A stretch of DNA of 38,665 nucleotides from assembly GCF_001552175.1 (NCBI RefSeq), contig NZ_BCQR01000104.1:1-38665 (forward strand), read 5' to 3'. This DNA is from Actinomadura kijaniata NBRC 14229. Lineage in GTDB: Bacteria; Actinomycetota; Actinomycetes; Streptosporangiales; Streptosporangiaceae. Below, in pieces: positions 23,947-32,525 of this stretch. Position 1 is the first letter of the stretch; each line of letters begins with the position of its first letter. Below the pieces are notes generated by a model, which had not been told where the DNA came from, did not search any database, and saw only the letters and a list, made by a program, of their open reading frames with translations. The position numbers and the translations under genes were made by a program.

Positions 23947-25188
23947 GTGCTGCGCGTTCTCCGCCCGGTCTCGGACCGGGCCACCTGGCGTCGCTGGTCG
24001 TACCTGGTCGGCGGCGGCGCCCTGCTCATGCCGTACTGGTTCCTCGGGCTGCTGCTGACGTCCGCCCTGCCGCTGGTGGACCATCCGCTGGTGGTGGTGC
24101 TGCTGGTGTTCCTGTCACCCATCCCGGCGGCGTTCGTCACCGGGCTGGTGCCGCAGGTCCGGGCGCTGGAGGGGGCGGCGGTCCGGGAGCTGCTGGGCGG
24201 GGCCAGCGCGGAGCTGACCCCCCGGGCGTCGCGGTCGTGGGAGACGCGGGTGCGCACCGGGGCGTGGTTCAGCCTGCACCTGCACGTGGGCGTGGTCATC
24301 GCGGCGATGAGCCTGGCGGTCCCGCCGTTCGCGGTCCTGCTGTTGCTGCTGCCGGTCACCGACTGGGGGCTGGGCACCGCCGCCGAACCCAGCCCGGTCC
24401 AGGCGTGGAAGCAGAGCGACGCGCTGTGGCTGGCGCCGCCCGCCGGGGTGCTGACGCTGGCGGTGCTGCTCGCCCTGATCGTGCTGGCGGGGCAGGCGCT
24501 GAGCCGGGTCGCCCCGGTGTTCCTGGGGCCCTCGCCCGCCGAGCGCGTCGCCGAGCTGGAGGAACGCGCCCGGCGCCTCGCCGAGCGCACCCGGCTGGCC
24601 CGGGAGCTGCACGACTCGGTCGGGCACGCCCTCAGCGTGGTGACGTTGCAGGCGGCGGCCGCGGGACGGGTGCTCGACAGCGATCCGGGGTTCGCCCGCG
24701 AGGCGCTCGGGGCGATCGAGGAGTCGGCGCGCGCGGCGCTGGAGGACCTGGACCACGTGCTCGGGCTGCTGCGGGAGGAACGGCCGTCGCGGACCGCGCC
24801 GCAGGCCACCCTGCGGGACCTGGACCGCCTGCTGGAGCAGACCCGGATCGCCGGGGTGAAGGTCGACGCCGCCCTGGACGCCGACGTCGAGAGGGTGCCG
24901 GCGGCGGTGTCGCGGGAGGCGTACCGGATCGTCCAGGAAGGGCTGACCAACGCGTTGCGGCACGCCGGGAAGGTCCCGGTGCGGCTGCGCGTGGAGGTGC
25001 GCGGCGACCGGCTGGAGGTGGAGATGAGCAATCCCCTGGGCGCGCGGCGCGCGACCCGCAGGGGCGGCGGCAGCGGGATCGGCGGGATCCGCGACCGCGT
25101 CACCGTGCTGCGCGGCGAGATGACGGCCGGTCCCGAGGACGGCGCGTGGCGCATGACCGTCTCACTGCCGCTAGGGTCCGCGTCATGA
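23947..25188 (+). CDS. NarL-class sensor histidine kinase
   Basis: A 413-residue kinase. The N-terminal half carries about four hydrophobic segments (residues 19-45, 47-68, 108-135, 163-182) with little extracytoplasmic sequence, suggesting intramembrane or ligand-at-membrane sensing. The HisKA_3 dimerisation helix carries the phospho-acceptor His222 in RELHDSVGHALSVVTLQAAA. The ATPase domain shows EGLTNALRHAG (N box) and GGGSGIGGIRDRV (G box). GTG 23947 has GAGGATCGG just upstream, though the frame is open much further through the hairpin array, which I consider non-coding. The stop overlaps the regulator start in an ATGA. Confidence 0.9.
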   Translation: MLRVLRPVSDRATWRRWSYLVGGGALLMPYWFLGLLLTSALPLVDHPLVVVLLVFLSPIPAAFVTGLVPQVRALEGAAVRELLGGASAELTPRASRSWETRVRTGAWFSLHLHVGVVIAAMSLAVPPFAVLLLLLPVTDWGLGTAAEPSPVQAWKQSDALWLAPPAGVLTLAVLLALIVLAGQALSRVAPVFLGPSPAERVAELEERARRLAERTRLARELHDSVGHALSVVTLQAAAAGRVLDSDPGFAREALGAIEESARAALEDLDHVLGLLREERPSRTAPQATLRDLDRLLEQTRIAGVKVDAALDADVERVPAAVSREAYRIVQEGLTNALRHAGKVPVRLRVEVRGDRLEVEMSNPLGARRATRRGGGSGIGGIRDRVTVLRGEMTAGPEDGAWRMTVSLPLGSAS

Positions 25189-25841
25189 CGATCAAGGTGC
25201 TGCTGGTGGACGACGAACGGCTGATCCGCGCGGGGCTGGCCGCCATCGTGTCCGCCGAACCGGACATGACCGTGGTGGGCGAGTGCTCCGACGGGGCCGA
25301 GGTGCCCGGCGCGGTCGCGTCGCTGGCGCCGGACGTGATCCTGATGGACGTGCGGATGCCGCGGCTGGACGGCATCCAGGCCACCCGCCGCATCGTGGGC
25401 AGCGTCCCCGAGCCGCCCCGGGTCATCGTGGTGACCACGTTCGAGAACGACGAGTACGTCTACGACGCGCTCAAGGCCGGGGCCAGCGGCTTCCTGCTGA
25501 AGCGGGCCCGGCCCGAGGAGATCCTGCAGGCGATCCGGATGGTGGCGACCGGCGACAGCCTGCTGTTCCCGGCCGCGATCCGGGCGCTGGCCGCCGAGCA
25601 CGGCACCGGCGGGCGCGGCGGGCCCGGGGCGCGCTGGCACGAGCGGCTCACCGAACGCGAGGCCGACGTCCTGCGCCTGATGGCCCGGGGCCACTCCAAC
25701 GCCGAGATCGCCGCCGAGCTGTTCGTCAGCCCGCAGACCGTCAAGACCCATGTCGGCAACGTGCTGGCCAAGCTCCAGGCCCGCGACCGCACCCAGGCCG
25801 TGATCCTCGCCTACGAGACGGGGTTCATCACGCCCGGCTGA
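25185..25841 (+). CDS. NarL/LuxR-type response regulator
   Basis: A 218-residue regulator and partner of the preceding kinase. The receiver domain has the acid pocket VDDE (Asp9/Asp10), phospho-acceptor Asp55 (ILMDVRMP), the conserved Thr in VTTF and Lys106 (FLLKRA). A Gly/Arg linker near residues 144-152 leads to a LuxR HTH (LTEREADVLRLMARGHSNAE, then VSPQTVKTHVGNVLAKL). It is translationally coupled to the kinase (ATGA overlap). The pair is of the DesK/DesR or LiaS/LiaR kind. No obvious target lies next to it, and the following LLM gene is 58 bases away and may or may not be in the same transcript. Confidence 0.95.
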   Translation: MTIKVLLVDDERLIRAGLAAIVSAEPDMTVVGECSDGAEVPGAVASLAPDVILMDVRMPRLDGIQATRRIVGSVPEPPRVIVVTTFENDEYVYDALKAGASGFLLKRARPEEILQAIRMVATGDSLLFPAAIRALAAEHGTGGRGGPGARWHERLTEREADVLRLMARGHSNAEIAAELFVSPQTVKTHVGNVLAKLQARDRTQAVILAYETGFITPG

Positions 25842-25899
25842 TTTCGCCGGCGGCGATCACCCCTCGACGGGACGCCGGGCCGGGGAGAGGATCACGGGC

Positions 25900-26829
25900 A
25901 TGCGGGATTTCCGGTTCGGATTCAACGTGTTCGAGGTCCGGTCGCGCGAGGAGTTCGCCGCGTACTGCCGCCGGGCCGAGGAGTTCGGGTACGACGTGGC
26001 GCTGATGCCCGACCATCTGGGCGCCCCGGCGCCGTTCCCCACGCTGGTCGCGGCGGCCGAGGCGACCGAGCGGCTGCGGGTCGGCACGTTCGTGCTGAAC
26101 GCCGCGTTCTGGAACCCCCACCTGCTGGCCCGCGAGATCGCCACCACCGACCGGCTGACCGGCGGGCGGCTGGAGGTCGGCCTGGGGGCCGGGCACATGA
26201 AGTGGGAGTTCGACGCGGCGGGGCTGCCGTGGCGGCCGTTCGGGGAGCGGGTCGAGCACCTGGAGCGGACGATCGAGGAGATGGCCGGGGCGTTCGGCGG
26301 CCCCGGCTACCCGGAGCAGGAGCCGCTGCGGAGCCAGTACGGCATGGAGGTGCTGCGGCCGGTGCAGCGGCACGGGTTCGGCGGGCACGGGCCGCCGCTG
26401 CTGGTCGGCGGCACCGGCGACACCGTGCTGCGGCTGGCGGCCCGGCACGCCGACATCGTCGGGCTCGCGGGCACGCACCAGGTCAAGGGGCAGCCGCCGG
26501 GGACGTTCACGATCGGGACGGCCGAGCACGCCGCCGAACGCGTGGCGTTCATCCGCGAGCACGCCGGGGACCGCGACCCGGAGCTGAACCTGATGGTGCA
26601 GTTCGTCGTCGTCACCGACGACCGGCGCGGAACGGCCGCGCAGGTCGCCGAACGGCTGCCGAACCTGTCGGTCGAGGAGGTCCTGGAGACGCCGTACCTG
26701 CTGATCGGGACCGTGGAGCAGATGGCCGAGCGGCTCCGCGAGAACCGCGAGCGCTACGGCTTCACCTACATCACCGTGCAGGGCCCCTTCCTGGACGCGT
26801 TCGCGCCCGTCATCGGACATCTGAGGTAA
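25900..26829 (+). CDS. LLM-class F420-dependent oxidoreductase
   Basis: A 309-residue luciferase-like TIM-barrel oxidoreductase that probably uses coenzyme F420. Visible family blocks are FRFGFNVF at strand 1, FGYDVALMPDHLG, TERLRVGTFVLNAAFWNPHL, REIATTDRLTGGRLEVGLGAG and PLLVGGTGDTVLRLAARHAD. It resembles the TIGR03621-type subfamily, for which no substrate is established. The ATG follows GGGGAGAGG. It is transcribed with or just ahead of the acyl-CoA ligase (94-base gap). The subfamily name comes from memory of its pattern, not a search. Confidence 0.88.
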   Translation: MRDFRFGFNVFEVRSREEFAAYCRRAEEFGYDVALMPDHLGAPAPFPTLVAAAEATERLRVGTFVLNAAFWNPHLLAREIATTDRLTGGRLEVGLGAGHMKWEFDAAGLPWRPFGERVEHLERTIEEMAGAFGGPGYPEQEPLRSQYGMEVLRPVQRHGFGGHGPPLLVGGTGDTVLRLAARHADIVGLAGTHQVKGQPPGTFTIGTAEHAAERVAFIREHAGDRDPELNLMVQFVVVTDDRRGTAAQVAERLPNLSVEEVLETPYLLIGTVEQMAERLRENRERYGFTYITVQGPFLDAFAPVIGHLR

Positions 26830-26923
26830 GCGCGCTCTTGCGCTCGGAGAACCGAACGCGATTCCATTTGCTCTGCGGCATCCGTGCGGATCCGCGTACC
26901 CGCGTGCTGACGGAAGGACGACG

Positions 26924-28612
26924 ATGGGCGCGACGTCTCCTGCGACCTCCCTGAACTACCCCGACGTGCCGGTGGGCGCGATCCTGACCGGCGCCGCGCG
27001 GCGCTGGGGCGACCGGACGGCCCTGCACTACATGGGCCGCGACATCCCCTTCACCGAGCTGGCGCGCGAGTCGGCCCGGTTCGCCCACGGCCTGCGGGCG
27101 CGCGGCATCGGGCGCGGCGACGTGGTGGCGCTGCACCTGCCGAACGTCCCCGAGTTCGCCGTCGCCTACTACGGGACGCTGATGGCGGGCGCGACGTTCT
27201 CGCCGTGCAACCCGCTGCTGCCGGTGGACGACCTGGCGTTCCAGCTCGACGACTGCGGCGCGGTCGCCGTGGTGACGCTGGACCTGGTCGCGGGCGCGGT
27301 CGCCGAGGCGGTCGGCCGGACCCAGGTGAAGACGGTCGTCCTCGCCGGGGCGCTGGGGCCGGTGGACGTCGCGGCGGTGTGCGACGGGGCGTTCGCGGCC
27401 GACGGCGTCGCGTTCGAGCGGGTCGGGGAGGGGCAGCCGGACGAGCCGCCCGCCGTGGACATCGACACCGCCCGCGACCTGGCGCACATCGCCTACACCG
27501 GCGGCACCACCGGCCGGTCCAAGGGCGTCATGCTGCCGCACCGCAACGTCGTGGTGAACGTCCTGCAGTACGCCTGCGCCGCGTCCGGCCTGGTGCCGGG
27601 CCTGGACGAGGACGGCGGCCTGCGCCTGGACGGCGAGTCCGACCCGGCCGAGTACCCGGTGCCGCTCGGCGAGGGCGTGCTCGTCAACGTCGCGCCCTGG
27701 TTCCACGCGATGGGCACCATCGGCTACCTCAGCACCCAGATGCTGGCGGGCGTCACGGTCGTCAGCCATCCGCGCCTGGACGTGCCCGCGTTCCTGGCCG
27801 ACATGGAGAAGTTCGGCGCCACCGCCCTGGGCGGCGCGCCCGCGCTGTTCTCCGCGCTGCTGGCCGACCCGTCGTTCGCCGAACGCGACCTGTCGAGGGT
27901 CCAGGCGATCCGCTCCGGGGCCGCGCCGCTGTCGCACGACATGATCGCCAGGCTGCGGGCGACGTTCCCGGAGGCGATCGTCGTGGAGGCGTACGGGCTG
28001 ACCGAGGCGTCGATGGGCCTGACCACCAACCCGGCGCAGGTGTCGGGCGTCCGCAAGGTCGGCACGGTGGGCCGCCCGGTCGCCGACACCCAGATCAAGA
28101 TCGTCCCGGTGGACGCCGCGACCGTCACCGACGCCACCCCCGGCCTGCCGCCCGGCGAGGAGGGCGAGGTCTGCGCCAAGGGCCCGCAGGTCATGGCCGG
28201 GTACCTGAACCGCCCCGACGCCACCGCCGAGGTGCTGGGCGAGGACGGCTGGCTGCGCACCGGCGACATCGGCGTGCTCGACGAGGACGGCTACCTGTCC
28301 ATCGTCGACCGCAAGAAGGACATGCTCCTCTACAACGGCTACAACGTGTACCCGCGCGAGCTGGAGGAGAAGCTCTACTCCCATCCCGCCGTCGCGACCG
28401 CCGCCGTGGTCGGCCGCCCGGACCCGGTGGCCGGGGAGCTGCCGACCGCGTTCGTCGTCCGCTCCGGCGAGATCACCGAGGACGACCTGCTCGCCTACGT
28501 CAACGCGCAGGTCGTCCCGTACAAGAAGCTGCGCGAGATCCGCTTCGTCGACGAGATCCCGGTCTCGGCCGCGGGCAAGATCCTCAAGCGCGAGCTGCGC
28601 GACCGCCTGTAG
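26924..28612 (+). CDS. Long-chain fatty-acid/AMP-dependent CoA ligase
   Basis: A 562-residue ANL ligase with all core motifs: IAYTGGTTGRSKGVMLPHRN (A3, with GG in place of SG), VEAYGLTEASMG (A5), WLRTGDIGVLDEDGYLSIVD (A7), RKKDMLLYNGYNVYPRELEE (A8) and the C-terminal SAAGKILKRELR with catalytic Lys. It should activate a fatty or related carboxylic acid as the CoA thioester. GGAAGGACGACG precedes the ATG. It lies between two LLM oxidoreductases, the first upstream on the same strand and the second convergent with only 3 bases between the stops. Which acid it uses is not visible. Confidence 0.93.
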   Translation: MGATSPATSLNYPDVPVGAILTGAARRWGDRTALHYMGRDIPFTELARESARFAHGLRARGIGRGDVVALHLPNVPEFAVAYYGTLMAGATFSPCNPLLPVDDLAFQLDDCGAVAVVTLDLVAGAVAEAVGRTQVKTVVLAGALGPVDVAAVCDGAFAADGVAFERVGEGQPDEPPAVDIDTARDLAHIAYTGGTTGRSKGVMLPHRNVVVNVLQYACAASGLVPGLDEDGGLRLDGESDPAEYPVPLGEGVLVNVAPWFHAMGTIGYLSTQMLAGVTVVSHPRLDVPAFLADMEKFGATALGGAPALFSALLADPSFAERDLSRVQAIRSGAAPLSHDMIARLRATFPEAIVVEAYGLTEASMGLTTNPAQVSGVRKVGTVGRPVADTQIKIVPVDAATVTDATPGLPPGEEGEVCAKGPQVMAGYLNRPDATAEVLGEDGWLRTGDIGVLDEDGYLSIVDRKKDMLLYNGYNVYPRELEEKLYSHPAVATAAVVGRPDPVAGELPTAFVVRSGEITEDDLLAYVNAQVVPYKKLREIRFVDEIPVSAAGKILKRELRDRL

Positions 28613-28615
28613 GCC

Positions 28616-29476
28616 TCACCGGCCGCGCAGGGCCCCGAGCACCTCCAGCAGCCGGCCCTGCGCGGCCGGGTCCCCGAGCCCGCTCACCAGCAGGTCGGTG
28701 GCCCCGGCGTCGGCGAACGCGCGCACCCGCCGTTCGATCTCCCGCTCGTCGCCCGCCACGACCGTCTCGTGCACGCCCGACAATCCCTGCCGGTCCAGCG
28801 CGGCCCGGTAGGCGGGCAGGTCCCCGGCGGGCCCCAGCCGCGCCGCCAGATCGTCCCGGGCGCCCTCGGGGTCGCCGGTCAGCGCCATCAGCACCCCCAC
28901 CAGCACGCGCGGCGCCGGACGCCCGGCCTCCCGGGCGGCCCGGCCGACGCGCGGCACGACGTGGCCGGCGACCGCCGCCACGCCCGTCCAGGTGGTGACC
29001 ACGCCGTCGGCCAGCTCACCGGCGACCCGCAGCATGGCCGGGCCGAGCGCGCCGACCAGCACCGGCGGTGGCGTGACGCCCGGCGGCGCGTCGCGCAGCA
29101 GCGTCCGCAACGCCGTCAGGTACGCGCGGGTGTGCCGGGCGGGCGGTTCGGCCGCGACCCCGAAGACCTCCTCCATCACCGGACCGTGCCCCGGCCCGAC
29201 CCCGAGCGCGAACCGCCCGCCGGTGACCTCCTGGGCGGTGAGCGCCTGCCCGGCCAGCACGCGCGGGTGCCGGGGCGGGGTCGGCACCACGGCCGTGCCC
29301 ACCTCGATCCCCGGCACCTCCCGGCCCACGACCGCCGCCGCCAGCACCGCGTCCCCGCCCAGGTGCTGGCCGAGGAACGCGCCGTCCAGCCCCGCCGCGG
29401 CGGCGGCCCGCGCCCAGCCGACCAGCTCCGCCACCGGCCCGTCCGCGAGGCGTGCCACCCCGATGCGCATGTCCAT
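28616..29476 (-). CDS. LLM-class F420-dependent oxidoreductase, TetR-linked
   Basis: A 286-residue luciferase-like barrel protein. MRIGVARLADGPVAELVGWA, GLDGAFLGQHLGGDAV, GIEVGTAVVPTPPRHPRVLA and TGGRFALGVGPGHGP are the strand and cofactor regions of the F420-dependent class, and it resembles the TIGR03564-type subfamily. ATG 29476 is chosen because AGGAG lies 6 bases upstream; a second ATG two codons in is possible. It is shorter than the LLM protein at 25.9 kb and only distantly similar. It is divergent from a TetR regulator across 79 bases with a pair of direct repeats, a common arrangement for F420-enzyme genes under local repression. Confidence 0.88.
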   Translation of the reverse strand: MDMRIGVARLADGPVAELVGWARAAAAAGLDGAFLGQHLGGDAVLAAAVVGREVPGIEVGTAVVPTPPRHPRVLAGQALTAQEVTGGRFALGVGPGHGPVMEEVFGVAAEPPARHTRAYLTALRTLLRDAPPGVTPPPVLVGALGPAMLRVAGELADGVVTTWTGVAAVAGHVVPRVGRAAREAGRPAPRVLVGVLMALTGDPEGARDDLAARLGPAGDLPAYRAALDRQGLSGVHETVVAGDEREIERRVRAFADAGATDLLVSGLGDPAAQGRLLEVLGALRGR

Positions 29477-29484
29477 GCCCGCTC

Positions 29485-29531
29485 CTAACATGAATCGGAT
29501 CCTCCGGTTCCGGATGCTAACCTGAATCCGG
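29485..29531. promoter_or_regulatory. Direct repeats in the LLM/TetR divergent promoter
   Basis: CTAACATGAATCGG at 29485-29498 recurs as CTAACCTGAATCCGG at 29517-29531, 32 bases apart, close to three helical turns. The second is followed by GTATTCCGG, giving GAAT/ATTC symmetry around CCGGT. These are likely sites for the adjacent TetR protein acting on both genes. Confidence 0.5.
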
Positions 29532-29555
29532 TATTCCGGTCGAGAGGGGTGGACG

Positions 29556-30074
29556 ATGCGAGCCGACGCGCGGCGCAACCGGCGGCGCATCACCGACGCC
29601 GCGCTGGCCCTGCTCGGCGAGCGCGGCCCCGACGTCCCGATGGAGGACATCGCGCGGGCCGCCGGGGTCGGTGTGGGCACCCTCTACCGGCACTTCCCCG
29701 ACCGGCGGGCGCTGCTGGAGGAGGTCGCGGCGGGCACGCTGCGCGACATCCTGGCGTTCGGCCGCCGCGAGGACGCGCCCGACCGGGACGGATGGGACGC
29801 GCTGCTGCGCGTCGTCCGGCACTGCGCGGGACTGCCGCTCGCGCTGGTGAAGACCCTGGCCGCCGAGGCCGCGCCGCCGGAGCGCCTCGCCCTCCAGCAG
29901 GAGGTCACCGCCCTGCTCGCCGGGCTCGCCGAGCGCGCCCAGAAGGAGGGCGCGCTCCGCGCCGACCTGACGCCCGACCAGGTGGTCGAGGTGGTCAGCG
30001 CGCTGGTCTGCCGGCCGGGCGCGCGCGCCGACGACGCGCTGGCCGTCGTGGTCCTCGACGGACTGCGCCGCTGA
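29556..30074 (+). CDS. TetR-family transcriptional regulator
   Basis: A 172-residue regulator. The HTH is at residues 6-52 (RRNRRRITDAALALLGERG, then PMEDIARAAGVGVGTLYRHF and PDRRALLEEV). The ligand-binding domain is short, ending SALVCRPGARADDALAVVVL, so the protein is slightly below usual TetR length. The ATG at 29556 follows GAGAGGGG. It probably represses the divergent LLM gene and itself through the repeats at 29485-29531. Confidence 0.93.
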   Translation: MRADARRNRRRITDAALALLGERGPDVPMEDIARAAGVGVGTLYRHFPDRRALLEEVAAGTLRDILAFGRREDAPDRDGWDALLRVVRHCAGLPLALVKTLAAEAAPPERLALQQEVTALLAGLAERAQKEGALRADLTPDQVVEVVSALVCRPGARADDALAVVVLDGLRR

Positions 30075-30120
30075 TCCCGCCGCCGATCCCGCGGCCGATC
30101 CCGCCGCCGGTCCCGGGCGG
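30073..30120. repeat. 12-bp tandem repeat between convergent genes
   Basis: Four adjacent 12-base units begin at the TetR stop: GATCCCGCCGCC, GATCCCGCGGCC, GATCCCGCCGCC and a diverged GGTCCCGGGCGG. They fill the gap to the convergent protease gene. No T-run is present, so whether this ends transcription is unclear. Confidence 0.75.
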
Positions 30121-30122
30121 GG

Positions 30123-31193
30123 TCAGGAGGCGGGCAACTCGCCGAGGGTGACGTCCACCGTCCGCCTCCCGGCGCCCGGCGTCTGCACCTCCACCTTCGC
30201 GGTGGCGCCGGGCTTGAGCTGCACCAGGACCTCCGCCAGCGCCGTCTGTGTCGGGGTCGGGGTGCCGTTGACCGCGACGATGACGTCGTCGGGACGGATC
30301 CCCGCCTTGTCGGCCGGGCCGCCGCGGGTGACCTCCACCACACCCAGCCCGGCCGGCTGGTACGTCGACGGGTCCACGACCGTGCGGATCGTGACGCCGA
30401 GGGCGGCGCGGCCGGAGTTGGTGACGCGGCCGTTCTGGATGAGCTGCGGCGCGATCGCCTTGACGGTGTTGCTGGGGGTGGCGAACCCGATGCCCGGCGC
30501 CGCGCCGCCCATCTGCGGGTCGGAGGCGGCGGCGGTCGGGATGCCGACGACCTCGCCGTTCAACGTGACCAGCGCGCCGCCGCTGTTGCCGGGGTTGATG
30601 GCCGCGCTGGTCTGGATGGAGTTGCCGATCGTCGCGCCGGGGAACGCTCCCTCGCGCTTGGTGGACACCGTCCGGTTCAGCGCCGAGACGATGCCGTTGG
30701 TGACGCTGCTGGACAGCCCCAGCGGGTTGCCCATGGCCAGCACGATCTGGCCGACCTTCAGGTCGCCCGAGTCGCCGAACCGGGCCGGTCGCAGCGACGC
30801 GCCCGACACCCGCACCACCGCCAGGTCGTCGGCGGCGAACGCGCCGACCAGCTCCGCCCGGAGCGGCCGGCCGCCGTTGGCCGCCCGCACCTCGATCTCG
30901 CGGGCGCCCATCACGACGTGCGCGTTGGTGACGATGTGGCCCCGGTCGTCGTAGACCACGCCGGAGCCCTCGCCGCCGTCGGTCTGGATCTCCACCACCG
31001 ACGGCAGGACGTCGGCCACGACCTTCTCGTACTGCTGCTCAAGCTGGCCGGCCGCGCCGCCGACCGTGGGCGCGGTGGAGCGGGACGGGGCCGCCCCCGG
31101 CCTCGTGTCGCCTCCCGCGCAACCCGCCAGCAGCAGCGTTCCGGCGAGGGCCAGCGCGCCCGCGCGGGCGCGCGCGTCGATCCTGGTGTGCAC
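30123..31193 (-). CDS. Lipid-anchored HtrA-type serine protease
   Basis: A 356-residue S1C (DegP/HtrA-like) protease. The N-terminus is a lipoprotein signal with lipobox LAGC (Cys25), so it is held on the outer membrane face. Trypsin-like domain about 55-235: catalytic His92 (TNAHVV), Asp123 (ADDLAVVRV) and Ser204 (NPGNSGGAL) are all present. One PDZ domain follows from about 255 (AALGVTIRTV, then GVVEVTRGGPADKAGIRPDD and VIVAVNGTP). GTG 31193 has GAGGTGG upstream. It probably acts in envelope protein quality control. It is divergent from the baeRF gene. Most family members have a single N-terminal membrane helix, so lipid anchoring is a variation. Confidence 0.93.
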   Translation of the reverse strand: MHTRIDARARAGALALAGTLLLAGCAGGDTRPGAAPSRSTAPTVGGAAGQLEQQYEKVVADVLPSVVEIQTDGGEGSGVVYDDRGHIVTNAHVVMGAREIEVRAANGGRPLRAELVGAFAADDLAVVRVSGASLRPARFGDSGDLKVGQIVLAMGNPLGLSSSVTNGIVSALNRTVSTKREGAFPGATIGNSIQTSAAINPGNSGGALVTLNGEVVGIPTAAASDPQMGGAAPGIGFATPSNTVKAIAPQLIQNGRVTNSGRAALGVTIRTVVDPSTYQPAGLGVVEVTRGGPADKAGIRPDDVIVAVNGTPTPTQTALAEVLVQLKPGATAKVEVQTPGAGRRTVDVTLGELPAS

Positions 31194-31320
31194 GACGATC
31201 CACCTCCACGAGGGTCATGCCCCGCCGGCGGGCGATCCAGCCCCGCCGCCGCCCGGCCACTGGGTGATCTTGGTGGTGGGGCGGCCCCGCCTTGAAGCGG
31301 CCGCGATCCTAGAGCCCCGC

Positions 31321-31348
31321 TTACACGTCGTTTACCTGCGATTAGTTA
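31321..31348 (+). promoter_or_regulatory. Possible promoter of the baeRF gene
   Basis: TTACAC (31321-31326) and TAGTTA (31343-31348) are 16 bases apart in an AT-rich island of an otherwise GC-rich 197-base divergent gap. The match to consensus is only moderate. Confidence 0.3.
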
Positions 31349-31390
31349 CAAAAGAGGCAACAGAGGAGAAGGACTTCCGATCGGGGGATC

Positions 31391-32485
31391 ATGGACGCCG
31401 TTACTCTGTCCGAACTGCGCAAGCCGCGCGCCTTCCCGGCCGTCTCGGTGCTGATGCCGACCAGTCGGCGCGCCCCGGAGAACCGGCAGGACCCCATCCG
31501 CCTCCGCAACTTCCTGGCCGAGGTGCGCCGCCGCCTCCAGGAGGACACGCGGGTCCCGGCCGCCGCCGCGGACCAGGTCGTCCGCGGGCTGGAGGAGGCG
31601 GCCGGCGAGGTGGACCTGCGTCACGCCGAGGACGGCCTGGTGCTGTTCGCCGCGCCGGACGGGGAGCGGCACGCGTTCACCGTCGACCAGAAGGTCGACG
31701 AGCGCGTCGTCGTGGACACCACCTTCGCCACCCGCGACCTGGTGGCCGCGTTCGTGCGCAGCCCCCGCTACTGGCTGCTGTCGCTGTCGGAGGACTGCTT
31801 CCGGCTGTGGGACGGCCAGGCCGGAACGCTGGCGGAGCACCCGGACGACGGGTTCCCGCTGCGGCCCGCGCCGATCGACGAGGAGGCCGGCGGGCGGCTC
31901 TCGCGGCGCGGCGTCCCGCACGGCGACGGCCGGCAGCGCAACCACATGAAGCAGGTGGTGGCCGCGCTGGAGAACGTGCTCAAGCACGACCGCCGCCCGG
32001 TCGTGGTCGCGGGGGCGACCCGCCACCAGGCGTTCTTCGAGGAGGCCGCCGGGCCCGACATCACCATCGCGGGCCGCATCGACGGCAGCTACGAGGGCGC
32101 GTCCGCCACCCGGCTCCTGGAGCTGGTCCGGCCGGTGCTCCAGTCCTACGAGGACCTGCGGGAGGTGGCGGTCCTCACCGAGCTGGAGGCCGCCCGCGGC
32201 CTGCGGCGGTACGCCAGCGGCGTCAACGAGGTCAAGCGGCTGGTGGACGAGGGCCGCGGCGAGCACCTGGTCGTCGAGCGCGGCTACTACGCCCCGGCCG
32301 TCGCGACCGGCGGAGAGCTGATCCCGGTCGAGGGGAGGCTCGGCGCCCTGCGGGGGGCCGACGTGGTCGACGACGTGGTGGACCACGTCATCGAGACGAC
32401 GCTGGAGTACGGCGGCGAGGTGACGTTCGTGTCCGACGGGTTCCTGGTGGACCACAACCGGATCGCGCTGGTCGTCCGCTTCTGA
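31391..32485 (+). CDS. baeRF family protein (bacterial eRF1-like)
   Basis: A 364-residue protein of the bacterial archaeo-eukaryotic release factor-like superfamily. Supporting features are the N-terminal VSVLMPTSRRAPENRQDPIR, GLVLFAAPDGERHAF, SPRYWLLSLSEDCFRLWDGQ, RPVVVAGATRHQAFFEEAAG and the C-terminal VTFVSDGFLVDHNRIALVVRF, the eRF1 domain-3-like ending. No GGQ tripeptide is visible, so peptidyl-tRNA hydrolysis is not assured. Members are thought to act on stalled or hibernating ribosomes. GGGGG just before the ATG may serve as ribosome site, with GGAGAAGG further up. It is a single-gene unit with a strong terminator after it. Confidence 0.82.
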   Translation: MDAVTLSELRKPRAFPAVSVLMPTSRRAPENRQDPIRLRNFLAEVRRRLQEDTRVPAAAADQVVRGLEEAAGEVDLRHAEDGLVLFAAPDGERHAFTVDQKVDERVVVDTTFATRDLVAAFVRSPRYWLLSLSEDCFRLWDGQAGTLAEHPDDGFPLRPAPIDEEAGGRLSRRGVPHGDGRQRNHMKQVVAALENVLKHDRRPVVVAGATRHQAFFEEAAGPDITIAGRIDGSYEGASATRLLELVRPVLQSYEDLREVAVLTELEAARGLRRYASGVNEVKRLVDEGRGEHLVVERGYYAPAVATGGELIPVEGRLGALRGADVVDDVVDHVIETTLEYGGEVTFVSDGFLVDHNRIALVVRF

Positions 32486-32495
32486 GGGGAGCGGA

Positions 32496-32524
32496 AGGGG
32501 CCCGGCCGCGTCGGCCGGGCCCCT
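32496..32524. terminator. 13-bp perfect hairpin between convergent genes
   Basis: AGGGGCCCGGCCG and CGGCCGGGCCCCT pair perfectly around the loop CGT. It sits 10 bases after the baeRF stop and 1 base before the stop of the convergent membrane-protein gene, so it can serve both. There is no T-run, as is usual in actinobacteria. Confidence 0.82.
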
Positions 32525-32525
32525 C

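Noticed and set aside
23438..25751. Minus-strand frames encoding repeated peptides such as AAQPRNG over the hairpin array
   Set aside because: The peptide repeats merely mirror the DNA repeats; the frames continue antisense through the kinase and have no start signal or family match.
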